DNA of 64,000 nt from Nonlabens sp. YIK11 (lineage in GTDB: Bacteria; Bacteroidota; Bacteroidia; Flavobacteriales; Flavobacteriaceae), in NCBI RefSeq assembly GCF_001413925.1, contig NZ_LBMJ01000001.1, forward strand, positions 1,054,001 through 1,118,000, written 5' to 3'. Positions 43,944-53,594 of this stretch are shown piece after piece. The translations under genes were made by a program, and so were the position numbers. Numbering within the stretch: position 1 is the stretch's first letter; every line of letters starts with the position of its first letter. Below the pieces are notes generated by a model, which saw nothing but the letters and a program-made list of their open reading frames with translations, was not told the DNA's origin and ran no database searches.

Positions 43944-44033
43944 TAACCTTCAAAATCATCTAAAAAAGTAAAAGCTGTCGAGGTTGTACGGAAATATTTT
44001 GCAGTTTACCGCAACTTAGATCTGATCTAAAGT

Positions 44034-44420
44034 TTAATTCAAGGCAAATGGCGCGCTTAGCTTGAACTTGGGAATGTTCACGGCAAAGTGTCTTGCCGAG
44101 CTAAAATTGACCATAGTATATGTGCCGCTCATACTACCGAAGGGCGATGCCAGCAAACAGCCGCTGCTGTACGTGTGTGATTCACCAGGTTTAAGAACAG
44201 GTTTCTTGCCTATCACGCCTTCACCGTCAATATGCTCTGTACGGCTCAAACTATCCTTGATCTTCCAGTGACGAGAAGTGAGTTGGACGCTGTCCTTGCT
44301 TTGGTTCTCAATGGTAATGTTGTAGCCAAAGGCGAAGTGCATCTTATAATTCTTATAAAATGTACCCTGGAAAGACGTGCGCACCGTGATCTTGATGCCT
44401 CTGGTAATTTGCTGTAACAT
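44034..44420 (-). CDS. apaG: ApaG-family protein
   Basis: A 128-residue single-domain ApaG (beta-sandwich). TRGIKITVRTSFQG at the N-terminus, HFAFGYNITIENQS, LTSRHWKI and the GVIGKKPVLKPGESHTYSSGC signature are diagnostic. The family is linked to magnesium/cobalt or diadenosine-tetraphosphate phenotypes, mechanism unknown. The ATG shares one base with the stop of the DUF3667 gene upstream, so they are coupled. Confidence 0.93.
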   Translation of the reverse strand: MLQQITRGIKITVRTSFQGTFYKNYKMHFAFGYNITIENQSKDSVQLTSRHWKIKDSLSRTEHIDGEGVIGKKPVLKPGESHTYSSGCLLASPFGSMSGTYTMVNFSSARHFAVNIPKFKLSAPFALN

Positions 44421-45610
44421 TATACGCTTAAAAAAATACTCACTATTACAAACAAGGAACTGCTTGTTGCTAGAAGAATGAAAAATACAAAATTTATCAT
44501 TAGAAATTTCAAGATGGTCTTAAATCGTCCTTGTTTATAAAAATTGCGCATCGCCTTATATAGATAGAAGGGTCCAATAAGCGCAAAGAAAATGCTTGCT
44601 AGAATGTTACTCTCAAAAAATGCAAACTCTGCCAGCATGAAATAGAAGGAAAGGAATATAAAGGTGAACAGGTGAAAGTTGAACACCATGTGTTCCATAT
44701 AGGTAAAGTTGCGCCTTGCGTATAGCAACCAGAAGATGAGACTCAAAGCTGGTGCAAAAAAGAATAGAAACAAGGGTATTTTAGGCAACAGAATATCTGA
44801 TAAAGTGATAGGGTTGGAGAAAACGTCCTGCAATTTAGACGCCTTGCGATATCTAAAAACATTTGAATTGTTCTTGCGATGGCCTAATTGTTCCAGAGCT
44901 TCTGTGGCGGTTGTGTTGCGGTGGTCGTCATAGAAGTTGGCATAACTTTCAATTTGATTGATGTACCGCGGTATGAAAGACATCGAGTCCAGCTCTGCCT
45001 GACTGGTGTAAGAATCACGGCCTAGCTTTATTGAAGTTGTGTCTTTTTCAAATTCTTCAATGGCTTTATCTGTGACAAATCTTTGAATAGGCGATCCGTT
45101 TTTACTTATGGAATCCTGGATCTCTCTCATTTGTCTAAGCAGATCCTGTTTGTTCTGGACGGTACTATCAATCTTGAGTTGGAACAAGCCAGCCTCTGCC
45201 GTATTTTCATTATTGTCTTCAGAGATTTGAATGGGTGCCATGGTCTCTGGAGCCATTTTGATGCTAAATTGTAATAGCAAGAAGAATACGATACTTACAG
45301 TAAGAAAAAACCGGAATGGATTGGCATATCGTGTCCTGCGACCCGCGCAATATTCTTGAGTAACCTTTCCTGGTCTTATAAGTATACCACTTATTGTCCT
45401 CCAGATGCGATTATCATAGGAGATGAAATTTGACAAAAACTCGCTGAAAAAATCAAATAGCGATAAGCGTTTCTTTGAATTGATCTGGCCGCACTGGTGA
45501 CAATACTTATCTGCCTTTTCAAGAGGCGTATCGCAATTGAGACATTTCTCACTGCGATACTCTGGCAATAATCTTACTGGTAAGCTCATGATCGATGGTT
45601 GGTCGATCAA
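44420..45610 (-). CDS. DUF3667 membrane protein with zinc ribbon
   Basis: A 396-residue protein whose N-terminal CLNCDTPLEKADKYCHQCGQ (about 20-39) is a four-Cys zinc ribbon. It is followed by LSLFDFFSEFLSNFISYDNRIWRT and GKVTQEYCAGRRTRYANPFRFFLTVS, typical of DUF3667, with about five membrane segments (one at about 105-125, four in the C-terminal half) and a soluble loop between them (about 130-270). Function is unknown. It precedes apaG. Confidence 0.88.
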   Translation of the reverse strand: MIDQPSIMSLPVRLLPEYRSEKCLNCDTPLEKADKYCHQCGQINSKKRLSLFDFFSEFLSNFISYDNRIWRTISGILIRPGKVTQEYCAGRRTRYANPFRFFLTVSIVFFLLLQFSIKMAPETMAPIQISEDNNENTAEAGLFQLKIDSTVQNKQDLLRQMREIQDSISKNGSPIQRFVTDKAIEEFEKDTTSIKLGRDSYTSQAELDSMSFIPRYINQIESYANFYDDHRNTTATEALEQLGHRKNNSNVFRYRKASKLQDVFSNPITLSDILLPKIPLFLFFFAPALSLIFWLLYARRNFTYMEHMVFNFHLFTFIFLSFYFMLAEFAFFESNILASIFFALIGPFYLYKAMRNFYKQGRFKTILKFLMINFVFFILLATSSSLFVIVSIFLSV

Positions 45611-45616
45611 ATATAA

Positions 45617-46873
45617 TTAATTGGAAATATTGGCGCTATTGCCAGAACCGTAACCTATCAACTGGTCATAACGGCCGCCAGGCTCTCGGTAGTAGGCCAG
45701 AACGGTGTATTCATTTTCAGTTTGCCATTTGTTACCGCTTATCAATCCTGGCAGTTCCATGCCATTTTCATCAATCACTGTATATCTATAATTGTAAAAA
45801 CCTTGCTTGAGCAACATGGTCACTTCGTACAAATTAGTCTGCGGATTAAAAGTCATCAAATTCTCATCCTGATACTGGTGACCGTTGTAATTACCGGTAA
45901 CAAAAACACTGGAATTCTCTGGAAGAACTGCTAATGGGTCTAGTTTGAAGTGCACCTTGAGATATTCTGCTTGAATGTCATTATCCTCATTAGTAGTTGT
46001 AGTCACCAGAAAGTTGCCATTGATGTCAGGAAAATATGTGTATTCCTGATAGAGTCGTGAGGCATCTATAAAAAGAAAAGATTCATACAATTCATTGCGA
46101 CGTACATAGTCGATATTGACATTAGGTGATCTAAAATCCCTGTTTTCAAAATTGAGGTATTCATTTCCAGCCCAAAAGGACGTTGGCCCATCATAATCAT
46201 ACAATTGTTTGTTGCCTAAATTAAATTGTGGCTGGATATTATAGATCGCCGTGTTGAGGTCGCTGTTTTGAATGATGGCAACCTTAAGGTTTTCCTTTGG
46301 GTTAATGAAGTTGATCTGTTCAGAATCTACAAAAAACTCCACACGCTGCTTGACCGATACAAATTTGAGATCTCGAGCGCGTCTTATGGCAACACCTACT
46401 AGCGACTTGTCATCCAGCAGCATGAATTTTCTGGAAAAGACCAATTCGCGGTCGTCATTATAAAAATGGACCATGTAATTGCCACTTACGGTAAGCGCGG
46501 TAGTAAATTGATTGGGAATGGTCAACTCATAATGTGAGTAGGATTGAAGTGTGGTAAAGGAGTTGCGATAGTTAAGTATACGCCTGTCATCCACACCTCT
46601 CAAAAATTCATTTTTAAAAAGAGCGCTAGGCTTCCAGTCATAATCGTAATGCTCGATCTGGTAAAAATAATCAGCCTCGTCGCCTATGATATCATCAAAA
46701 CTAATGTTGATGGTTTCTCCCAGTTTGTAGACTGGCACCATATTTTCTGGTGGTTTGTTGAAGGTAACCGTTTTGATGTAGTCAGGATCATTGACTAGGT
46801 CTGAAAGTTCTTGCGCTTCCGCGAAAGCGGAACAAAAAACCATTGTAATGAACATGAAAATAATCGACCTCAT
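45617..46873 (-). CDS. DUF5103 (type IX secretion plug-like) protein
   Basis: The start at 46873 gives a signal peptide MRSIIFMFITMVFCSAFAEAQ; an ATG at 46942 is rejected. The mature protein, about 398 residues, begins ELSDLVNDPDYIKTVTF and is all-beta, matching DUF5103, whose member PorV/Plug-like proteins associate with the SprA translocon of type IX secretion. The cleavage site AFAEAQ is encoded by a one-mismatch copy of the palindromic repeat. It is divergent from nqrA. Confidence 0.82.
   Translation of the reverse strand: MRSIIFMFITMVFCSAFAEAQELSDLVNDPDYIKTVTFNKPPENMVPVYKLGETINISFDDIIGDEADYFYQIEHYDYDWKPSALFKNEFLRGVDDRRILNYRNSFTTLQSYSHYELTIPNQFTTALTVSGNYMVHFYNDDRELVFSRKFMLLDDKSLVGVAIRRARDLKFVSVKQRVEFFVDSEQINFINPKENLKVAIIQNSDLNTAIYNIQPQFNLGNKQLYDYDGPTSFWAGNEYLNFENRDFRSPNVNIDYVRRNELYESFLFIDASRLYQEYTYFPDINGNFLVTTTTNEDNDIQAEYLKVHFKLDPLAVLPENSSVFVTGNYNGHQYQDENLMTFNPQTNLYEVTMLLKQGFYNYRYTVIDENGMELPGLISGNKWQTENEYTVLAYYREPGGRYDQLIGYGSGNSANISN
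46814..46829. repeat. Palindromic repeat copy 13 (one mismatch), in DUF5103 signal peptide
   Basis: T to C at 46819; codes for AFAEA at the cleavage site. Confidence 0.8.
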
Positions 46874-47012
46874 AGAATGAAAATTGGCTGGATAAATATA
46901 AATCAAAAACCTGTGGCAATCAGGTTGCCAAAGCAGTGCCAAAGCAACCTTAAATAACTATTTAGAAGTAATCTAAATAAAATTCACAGGATCAACTGAA
47001 ACCTTTATTACT

Positions 47013-47020
47013 TAAATTTG
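47013..47020 (+). promoter_or_regulatory. -7 element of the nqr operon
   Basis: TAAATTTG matches TAnnTTTG, 33 bases upstream of the nqrA ATG. No clear -33 TTG is seen. Confidence 0.45.
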
Positions 47021-47053
47021 CAGACTCAAAAAAGGACTAAATCCATTCATCCT

Positions 47054-48397
47054 ATGTCAAAGGACATTAGAGTTAGAAAAGGGCTCGACCTCAAGCTCAA
47101 AGGCGTGGCAGACAAATCAATTGTCGATGCGCCGCGATCTAGCGTTTACGCGATCAAACCATTAGATTTTCATGCGGTAGTTCCCAAGCTTGTGCACAAG
47201 GAAGGTGCAAAGGTCAAAGCTGGTGAAGCCATTTTTTATTCCAAATACGACGAGCCTGTAAAGTTTGTGGCGCCGGTAAGCGGTACCATTTCTGAAGTGG
47301 TTAGAGGTGCCAAAAGGCGCATTCTAGAGGTGCGTATCACTGCAGATGCTGTTGATGAGCATGTTGATTTTGGTAAAATGGATCCCAATACTGCAGATGC
47401 TGCAGCGGTTAAAACCAGAATTTTGGAAGGTGGCTGCTGGCCGTTTATCATTCAGCGTCCTTACGACATTGTCGCCAGCTCTGAAGATACGCCTAAGTCT
47501 ATTTTTATTTCTGTTTACACTACAGCGCCACTTGCTGGTGATGTGGATTTTATCGTTTCTGGTAAAAAGGAAGCTTTTCAAGCAGGAGTTGATGCGCTTA
47601 GTAAACTAACAAGTGGTGATGTGCATATAGGTGTTGGTAAGGATTCAAAACTAGGATCGATTGCAAACGCAGTCATACATAAGGTGAAAGGACCGCACCC
47701 AGCAGGTAACGCAGGTGTTCAAATTCATAAGATTGATCCTATCAACTTTGGCGAGAAGGTTTGGGTTGTTGCAGCAGAAGATGTTGCTACCATTGGTAAT
47801 CTTTTCTTGACCGGTCAATTCCATGGAGAACGCACAGTAGCACTAGCGGGATCTGAAGTAGCTGATGCAGATCGTAAATATTATAGAACGATCATAGGTG
47901 CCAACGTTTCTACATTGGTTTCTAATGTAAATACTAACGAAACTAGAATCATTTCTGGTGATGTGTTGACAGGAGATAAACTTGACAACAATCAATTCCT
48001 GAATTTCTATCATAACACATTAACCCTTATTCCGGAAGGTAATGAATATGCCTTATTAGGGTGGTTGCCATTCACAAGAAATAATATTCCAAGTATCTCT
48101 GGAACTTCCCTGTCTTGGATGAAAGGTGGTCGCAGCAAAGTCGACACAAACCTTAACGGTGAAGAGCGCGCCTTAGTGGTGACTGGTGAGATGGAAGAAG
48201 TGTTGCCTATGGATATTTATCCTATGCAATTGATCAAGGCCTGTATGGCAGGAGATATTGAAAAAATGGAAAACCTAGGGATCTATGAAGTAGCTCCAGA
48301 GGATTTTGCCCTTGTAGATTATATTAACACATCAAAGTTAGAGGCTCAAGAAGTAATACGTTTGGGTCTTGATTTAATGATAACTGAAGTAGGATAA
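47054..48397 (+). CDS. nqrA: Na+-translocating NADH:quinone reductase subunit A
   Basis: NqrA is the soluble subunit associated with quinone reduction. The start at 47054 (MSKDIRVRKGLDLKLKG) is the family N-terminus, giving 448 residues; an ATG at 47018 is also in frame. YAIKPLDFHAVVPKLVHKEGAKVKAGEAIFYSKY is the barrel-sandwich-like segment (about 27-60), and GDVHIGVGKDSKLG and VWVVAAEDVATIGNLFLTGQF follow. It heads the six-gene nqr operon. Confidence 0.96.
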   Translation: MSKDIRVRKGLDLKLKGVADKSIVDAPRSSVYAIKPLDFHAVVPKLVHKEGAKVKAGEAIFYSKYDEPVKFVAPVSGTISEVVRGAKRRILEVRITADAVDEHVDFGKMDPNTADAAAVKTRILEGGCWPFIIQRPYDIVASSEDTPKSIFISVYTTAPLAGDVDFIVSGKKEAFQAGVDALSKLTSGDVHIGVGKDSKLGSIANAVIHKVKGPHPAGNAGVQIHKIDPINFGEKVWVVAAEDVATIGNLFLTGQFHGERTVALAGSEVADADRKYYRTIIGANVSTLVSNVNTNETRIISGDVLTGDKLDNNQFLNFYHNTLTLIPEGNEYALLGWLPFTRNNIPSISGTSLSWMKGGRSKVDTNLNGEERALVVTGEMEEVLPMDIYPMQLIKACMAGDIEKMENLGIYEVAPEDFALVDYINTSKLEAQEVIRLGLDLMITEVG

Positions 48398-48400
48398 ACT

Positions 48401-49786
48401 ATGAAATGGCTTAGAAATAAATTAGATCAGGCTAGAAAACCTTTCGAACCTGGTGAGAAGTATGAAAAGTTTGCTCCGGCAATCAATGCTTTTGATACGT
48501 TCTTATTTACTCCCAACCATACTACTCAAAAAGGAGCGCACATACGTGACGTGTCAGATTTGAAGCGTACAATGATTACTGTAGTCTTAGCGCTTATTCC
48601 AGCTTTGATCTTTGGAATGTGGAATAGTGGAGCACAATACCTGTATCAAGAGCGCGGTCTTTCCAGTGTTCTAGACGTTCCATTTATGGATGCATTTGTA
48701 GAAGGAGCCATCTTAGTGTTGCCTTTGATTATTGTATCCTATGTAGTAGGATTGACGATAGAATTCATCTTTGCCATCTATAGAGGTCACGAGGTGAACG
48801 AAGGTTACTTGGTAACAGGTCTTTTGATTCCTATGATTTTCCCAGTTGATATCCCATTATGGATGCTTGCTTTATCTGTAGCTTTTGCGGTATTAATAGG
48901 TAAGGAAGCTTTTGGTGGTACTGGAATGAACATTCTGAATCCAGCGTTAACAGCAAGAGCCTTTGCGTTTTTCGCATATCCGCTCTATATGTCTGGTAAC
49001 GCCATCTGGGTTCATGAAGGATCTACAGATGCTGTTTCTGGAGAAACAATTCTTGGTGCTCTAGCAAGTGGAAGTTATGATGGTCAGATTAGCGGTGCTG
49101 CGAGTAACGCCGTCGCATTTTCAAATACGACTGCAGCAAGCGAGACATCAGTTCTAGCTGGTATTGATTTCTATGACATGTTTATGGGATTCATACCAGG
49201 ATCTGTAGCAGAAACTTCTGCATTGATGATTATCATAGGTGCTATCATTTTGATAGCTACTAAAGTTGGTAGTTGGAGAATCATATTAGGTGGTTTGATA
49301 GGTGGTGTTGTAATGGGACTTATTTTCAACTTCTTTGGAGGATTGGGAGAAGACTTTGTGACGCAACTGGTCGATAGTGGTAGAATCACAATGGATCAAG
49401 TATTAAACGATGCAGGCGCTGTCGCCGCTCTAGAATTGGGTGGATGGGATGCAACACTGTTGGAAATGGGGACAAATCAATTGTTCAACTTCCCGTTCTA
49501 CCAGCATCTTGTGGTAGGTAGTATCTTATTTGGTATTGTCTTTATGGCAACAGATCCAGTTAGTGCTGCGCAAACTACTAAAGGGAAATGGATCTATGGT
49601 ATCTTGATAGGATTCTTCGGGTTGTTGATACGTATTTTCAACCCAGCATATCCAGAAGGGATCATGCTTGCCATCCTTCTCCTAAACGTATTCGCTCCAA
49701 CTATTGATCACTACGTGATTCAAGGAAACGTGAATAAAAGAAAGAAACGATTGAAAAAAGCTAAAGTTCAACTTCAAACAGCTTAA
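48401..49786 (+). CDS. nqrB: Na+-translocating NADH:quinone reductase subunit B
   Basis: NqrB is a membrane subunit with about ten helices, covalent FMN and part of the Na+ path. It is 461 residues, longer than Vibrio NqrB by an insertion between residues about 210 and 260. GKEAFGGTGMNILNPALTARAFAFFAYP is the conserved core, and SGETIL (about 217-222) aligns with the SGATxL flavinylation site; it reads E where Vibrio has A, with the acceptor Thr kept. It lies three bases after nqrA. Confidence 0.96.
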   Translation: MKWLRNKLDQARKPFEPGEKYEKFAPAINAFDTFLFTPNHTTQKGAHIRDVSDLKRTMITVVLALIPALIFGMWNSGAQYLYQERGLSSVLDVPFMDAFVEGAILVLPLIIVSYVVGLTIEFIFAIYRGHEVNEGYLVTGLLIPMIFPVDIPLWMLALSVAFAVLIGKEAFGGTGMNILNPALTARAFAFFAYPLYMSGNAIWVHEGSTDAVSGETILGALASGSYDGQISGAASNAVAFSNTTAASETSVLAGIDFYDMFMGFIPGSVAETSALMIIIGAIILIATKVGSWRIILGGLIGGVVMGLIFNFFGGLGEDFVTQLVDSGRITMDQVLNDAGAVAALELGGWDATLLEMGTNQLFNFPFYQHLVVGSILFGIVFMATDPVSAAQTTKGKWIYGILIGFFGLLIRIFNPAYPEGIMLAILLLNVFAPTIDHYVIQGNVNKRKKRLKKAKVQLQTA

Positions 49787-49789
49787 GAA

Positions 49790-50515
49790 ATGGATAGAAA
49801 TTCAAATGCATACACGTTCATATTTGCTATCATCCTGGTGGCAGTAGTGGCAAGTGCACTGGCTTTTGCAGCAACAAACCTGCAGCCGGCACAAGCTGAA
49901 AACGTGAAACAAGAAAAAATGCAGAACATTCTCGCTACCGTAGGTATCGAGACGACGAGAGATTCTGCAGAGGCACTGTTTAACAAGTACATTGTAGAGC
50001 AAGTAGCGCTCAACGATCAAGGCAAAGAGCGTACTGATGTGGACGCCTTTACGGTAGACCTTAAAAAGGAACTTAAAAAACCGGTAGAAGAGCAGGCGTT
50101 TCCGCTTTACGTAGCAGATGTTGAAGGATCGCAATATTACATCGTACCATTGAGAGGTAAAGGTCTTTGGGATGCCATTTGGGGTTATGTAGCCCTCAAG
50201 GATGACGTGAATACTATTAAAGGTGCCGTATTTGATCACAAGGGTGAAACTCCAGGTTTAGGAGCAGAGATTACTCAAGGTTGGTTCAAGAAGCGTTTTG
50301 ATGATGAGAAGATCATGGACGAATCTGGAAACTTCATTGGCGTATCAGTAGCCAAAGGTTATCAAGGTGGTGACAATAAGGATGACAATGCCGTGGACGC
50401 AATCGCTGGTGCTACTATCACTGGTGATGGGGTGACAGACATGATTTCTGAAAGATTGCAACGTTACCTTCCATACTTTAAAGAAAAAACCAACGTAAAA
50501 GTAGCAATGCAGTAA
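49790..50515 (+). CDS. nqrC: Na+-translocating NADH:quinone reductase subunit C
   Basis: NqrC has one N-terminal membrane helix (about 9-28) and a periplasmic FMN-binding domain of 241 residues total. DAIAGATIT (203-211) is the ApbE flavinylation motif with Ala at the first position instead of Ser; the Thr is preserved. GLWDAIWGYVAL and GETPGLGAEI are the family motifs. It follows nqrB by three bases. A palindromic repeat lies between it and nqrD. Confidence 0.96.
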   Translation: MDRNSNAYTFIFAIILVAVVASALAFAATNLQPAQAENVKQEKMQNILATVGIETTRDSAEALFNKYIVEQVALNDQGKERTDVDAFTVDLKKELKKPVEEQAFPLYVADVEGSQYYIVPLRGKGLWDAIWGYVALKDDVNTIKGAVFDHKGETPGLGAEITQGWFKKRFDDEKIMDESGNFIGVSVAKGYQGGDNKDDNAVDAIAGATITGDGVTDMISERLQRYLPYFKEKTNVKVAMQ

Positions 50516-50533
50516 ACCTGCTTTTGATGATTA

Positions 50534-50549
50534 CGCTTTCGCGAAAGCG
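50534..50549. repeat. Palindromic repeat copy 14 (perfect), between nqrC and nqrD
   Basis: Perfect core inside the nqr operon, 17 bases before the nqrD ATG. Confidence 0.9.
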
Positions 50550-50566
50550 AACTAAATAAACACCTC

Positions 50567-51265
50567 ATGGCTCAAAATAAAGAATCAAAAAAACAAGGAC
50601 TTATCCTCTTCCTGTCTGATACAGAAGAGCGCGAAGGCCTACTGGGTAAGAAAAACCGTAAATTGTTATCTGATCCCTTAACTGACAACAACCCGATTAC
50701 CGTCCAGGTGTTGGGAATCTGTTCTGCCCTTGCGATTACGGTACAATTGAAACCAGCGATCGTTATGAGCATTGCCGTAATGGCGGTAATGGCTTTTAGT
50801 AACATGATTATTTCTGCATTGCGTAATTTGATACCATCTCGTATCAGGATTATCGTTCAACTAGTAGTTGTTGCTGCTTTGGTAATTCTTGTAGACCAAG
50901 TATTAAGAGCTTATGCCTATGACGTGTCCAAAGAGTTATCGGTATTCGTAGGACTAATTATTACCAACTGTATCGTGATGGGTCGTTTGGAAGCATTTGC
51001 TTTAGGAAATGGCGTTTATAAATCCTTTCTTGATGGAATAGGTAATGCTGCTGGATATGCATTTATCTTGATTCTTGTGGCTTTCTTTAGAGAACTATTA
51101 GGTGCTGGTAAATTGCTAGGATTTGAGGTGATACCAGAATCTTTTTATGAATTTGGTTATGAGAACAATGGTTTGATGTTGTTATCTCCTATGGCATTGA
51201 TCACGGTAGGTATCATCATATGGGTACAACGCAGCCGCAATAGAACATTAATAGAACAGAATTAA
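50567..51265 (+). CDS. nqrD: Na+-translocating NADH:quinone reductase subunit D
   Basis: NqrD is a six-helix membrane subunit related to RnfE and NqrE. GRLEAFALGNG with VQVLGICSALAITVQL and FRELLGAGKLLG are diagnostic; the Cys in GICSALAIT is the half of the Fe-S site shared with NqrE. The length of 232 is about 20 residues more than in Vibrio, the extra at the N-terminus. Confidence 0.95.
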   Translation: MAQNKESKKQGLILFLSDTEEREGLLGKKNRKLLSDPLTDNNPITVQVLGICSALAITVQLKPAIVMSIAVMAVMAFSNMIISALRNLIPSRIRIIVQLVVVAALVILVDQVLRAYAYDVSKELSVFVGLIITNCIVMGRLEAFALGNGVYKSFLDGIGNAAGYAFILILVAFFRELLGAGKLLGFEVIPESFYEFGYENNGLMLLSPMALITVGIIIWVQRSRNRTLIEQN

Positions 51266-51284
51266 TCATACTAAGAATTAGAAA

Positions 51285-51902
51285 ATGGAATTAATCAATC
51301 TCGCTGTAAGAAGTATTTTCATTGAGAACATGGTCTTCGCCTATTTCTTAGGGATGTGTTCTTATCTAGCCGTTTCAAAATCGGTTAAAACTGCCGTAGG
51401 ACTTGGTGCTGCTGTAGTATTCGTATTAGGTATTACCGTACCTATCAACTGGTTGCTCGATACCTATCTATTAAAGCCAGGCGCTTTGACCTGGACAGGT
51501 ATGGAAAATGCTGCTAACATTGACTTGAGTTTCTTGAGTTTTATCATGTTTATTGCGGTAATCGCGAGTATGGTACAACTGGTAGAAATGGTGGTAGAGC
51601 GTTTTGCTCCAGCATTATATGGAGCCCTGGGTATCTTCCTACCATTGATCGCGGTAAACTGTGCGATTCTAGGTGGGTCATTATTTATGCAACAAAAAGA
51701 CTTTTCAGGTATTGATGAGGCTGCGGTTTATGGAATAGGGTCTGGTTTTGGATTCTTTCTTGCCATTCTAGCCATCGCTGCGATACGTGAAAAGATATCT
51801 TATTCAAACGTTCCTGCGCCACTACGTGGATTGGGAATTACTTTTATCATCACAGGACTTATGGCTCTAGGGTTCATGAGTTTTATGGGAATTGAAATTT
51901 AA
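51285..51902 (+). CDS. nqrE: Na+-translocating NADH:quinone reductase subunit E
   Basis: NqrE pairs with NqrD in the membrane. The family motifs [19 protein letters not shown] (about 14-32, including the Cys of the shared iron site) and [16 protein letters not shown] (about 123-138, second Cys) are both present. The 205-residue protein has six membrane segments. Confidence 0.96.
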   Translation: MELINLAVRSIFIENMVFAYFLGMCSYLAVSKSVKTAVGLGAAVVFVLGITVPINWLLDTYLLKPGALTWTGMENAANIDLSFLSFIMFIAVIASMVQLVEMVVERFAPALYGALGIFLPLIAVNCAILGGSLFMQQKDFSGIDEAAVYGIGSGFGFFLAILAIAAIREKISYSNVPAPLRGLGITFIITGLMALGFMSFMGIEI

Positions 51903-51921
51903 TATTTAGAAAGAACAATTC

Positions 51922-53223
51922 ATGGATTCTAACTTGCTTACCATACTTGCCAGTGTAGCTATATTCTTGACACTAATATTATTATTAGTTGTCCTGTTGC
52001 TTACGGCAAAATCAAAATTGCTCCCATCTGGTCCTGTGACGATCAATGTAAATGGAGAAAAGGACATTACCACAGGATCTGGAGGAACTCTTCTGGGAAC
52101 CTTGGGTGATAATAAACTGTTCTTACCATCTGCCTGTGGTGGTGGAGGAACTTGCGTACAATGTAAATGTGTCGTGACTGAAGGTGGTGGTTCCATACTG
52201 CCAACTGAGGTTCCACACTTTACGCGTAAAGAAATTGCCGCTGGATGGAGATTGGGATGTCAGGTTAAGGTTAAACAAGACATGAAGATCGAGATTCCAG
52301 AAGAAGTTTTTGGTATCAAGAAATGGGAAGCTACTGTAGTTCGTAACTACAACGTGGCATCTTTTATTAAAGAGTTTGTAGTAGAACTTCCGGAAGATAT
52401 GGATTATGAAGCTGGTGGTTATATCCAGATCGAGATCCCTAAGTGTGAAGTAAGGTATGAAGATATCGACATCACGGCTCACCCAGAGGAACACGACTCA
52501 CCGGATAAGTTTAAAGCAGAATGGGATAAGTTCAACTTATGGCCATTAGTTATGAAAAACCCTGAAACAGTAGAAAGAGCCTACTCTATGGCCTCTTTTC
52601 CTGCAGAAGGTCGTGAGATCATGCTTAACGTACGTATTGCTACGCCACCATGGGATCGCGCTAAGAATGGTTGGATGGATGTAAATCCTGGAATCGCTAG
52701 TTCTTACATCTTTAACCAAAAGGAAGGAGACAAGGTAATTGTTTCTGGACCTTATGGAGAATTCTTCATCAACCACTCAGATGCAGAAATGCTTTACGTA
52801 GGTGGTGGAGCTGGAATGGCACCTATGAGATCTCACTTATACGAGCTTTTCAAGACCTTGAAAACAGATCGTAAGGTGACGTATTGGTACGGTGGACGTT
52901 CAAAGCGTGAGTTGTTCTATATCGAGCATTTCCGTTCATTAGAGCGTGAATTTCCTAACTTTAAGTTCTACCTAGCGCTTTCTGAGCCTATGGAAGAAGA
53001 CAACTGGAAAGTGAAAGAAAGCATCGATGATGAGTCAGGTGATGGATTCGTTGGATTCATTCACCAGGTGGTAATAGATCAGTATTTAAGTAAGCACGAG
53101 GCTCCTGAAGATATTGAAGTCTACTTCTGTGGACCGCCATTGATGAATAACGCTGTAGGTAAGATGGCAGAAGACTTCGGTGTACCGCCAGAGAACATAC
53201 GTTTTGATGACTTTGGAGGATAA
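51922..53223 (+). CDS. nqrF: Na+-translocating NADH:quinone reductase subunit F
   Basis: NqrF oxidises NADH. It has one N-terminal helix (about 5-28), a 2Fe-2S ferredoxin domain ([13 protein letters not shown], about 71-83, and GCQVKV), an FAD domain (RAYSMAS) and an NADH-binding domain ([17 protein letters not shown]). [31 protein letters not shown] (read 403-433) closes the protein. The length of 433 is slightly longer than the Vibrio form. It is the last operon gene and is followed by a terminator at 53279-53312. Confidence 0.97.
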   Translation: MDSNLLTILASVAIFLTLILLLVVLLLTAKSKLLPSGPVTINVNGEKDITTGSGGTLLGTLGDNKLFLPSACGGGGTCVQCKCVVTEGGGSILPTEVPHFTRKEIAAGWRLGCQVKVKQDMKIEIPEEVFGIKKWEATVVRNYNVASFIKEFVVELPEDMDYEAGGYIQIEIPKCEVRYEDIDITAHPEEHDSPDKFKAEWDKFNLWPLVMKNPETVERAYSMASFPAEGREIMLNVRIATPPWDRAKNGWMDVNPGIASSYIFNQKEGDKVIVSGPYGEFFINHSDAEMLYVGGGAGMAPMRSHLYELFKTLKTDRKVTYWYGGRSKRELFYIEHFRSLEREFPNFKFYLALSEPMEEDNWKVKESIDDESGDGFVGFIHQVVIDQYLSKHEAPEDIEVYFCGPPLMNNAVGKMAEDFGVPPENIRFDDFGG

Positions 53224-53237
53224 CCTTTAAATTATTT

Positions 53238-53271
53238 CGCTTTCCGCCTGCCTGCCGCAGGCAGGAAAGCG
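53238..53271. repeat. Palindromic repeat copy 15, composite with inner palindrome
   Basis: CGCTTTC (53238-53244) and AAAGCG (53266-53271) are the two arms of the core. Between them is a second palindrome, CCTGCCTGC-C-GCAGGCAGG (53247-53265), in place of the central GCG. Arms and inner palindrome share one centre, so the whole would fold as a single long hairpin. Confidence 0.85.
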
Positions 53272-53278
53272 TAACATT

Positions 53279-53313
53279 AAAAAATCCCGATCTATTTAGA
53301 TCGGGATTTTTTA
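53279..53313 (+). terminator. Terminator of the nqr operon
   Basis: AAAAAATCCCGATCTA and TAGATCGGGATTTTTT form a perfect 16-bp symmetrical stem with T run on the + strand, 55 bases after the nqrF stop. Confidence 0.85.
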
Positions 53314-53566
53314 TTGCTTAAACGAATCACCTTATGAGTTGTCATACTGACGCTGGTCAGCATCTCCTATAGATCTTTCTTCTGTTTAATTAGTTTCCTT
53401 GCTTATGTGAAGGGAATTTTGCTACACAGAGCTTATCTAGAAGTAGTTATTATTGCTAGTAAATAAATTTTGAGTGTTAGGCGAGTTACAATTTTGCTCT
53501 AATTTAACCACTCATCAATTGCGATCAATGCTTTTATATGCCGTACAAAAGATGTATAAACTAAAA

Positions 53567-53594
53567 TGTCACACTGAAATAGATCAGTGTGACA
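53567..53594 (-). terminator. Candidate terminator after the sugar transporter
   Basis: TGTCACACTGA and TCAGTGTGACA form an 11-bp stem with a 6-base loop; on the minus strand it runs into TTTTAG. It lies 61 bases downstream of the transporter stop. The stem is also similar to a dispersed Bacteroidota repeat, so it may serve both ways. Confidence 0.5.

Noticed and set aside
53339..53366. Regulatory RNA in the gap after nqrF
   Set aside because: The symmetric TGTCATACTGAC/GTCAGCATCTC piece looks like a degenerate dispersed repeat, with no promoter or conserved fold visible.
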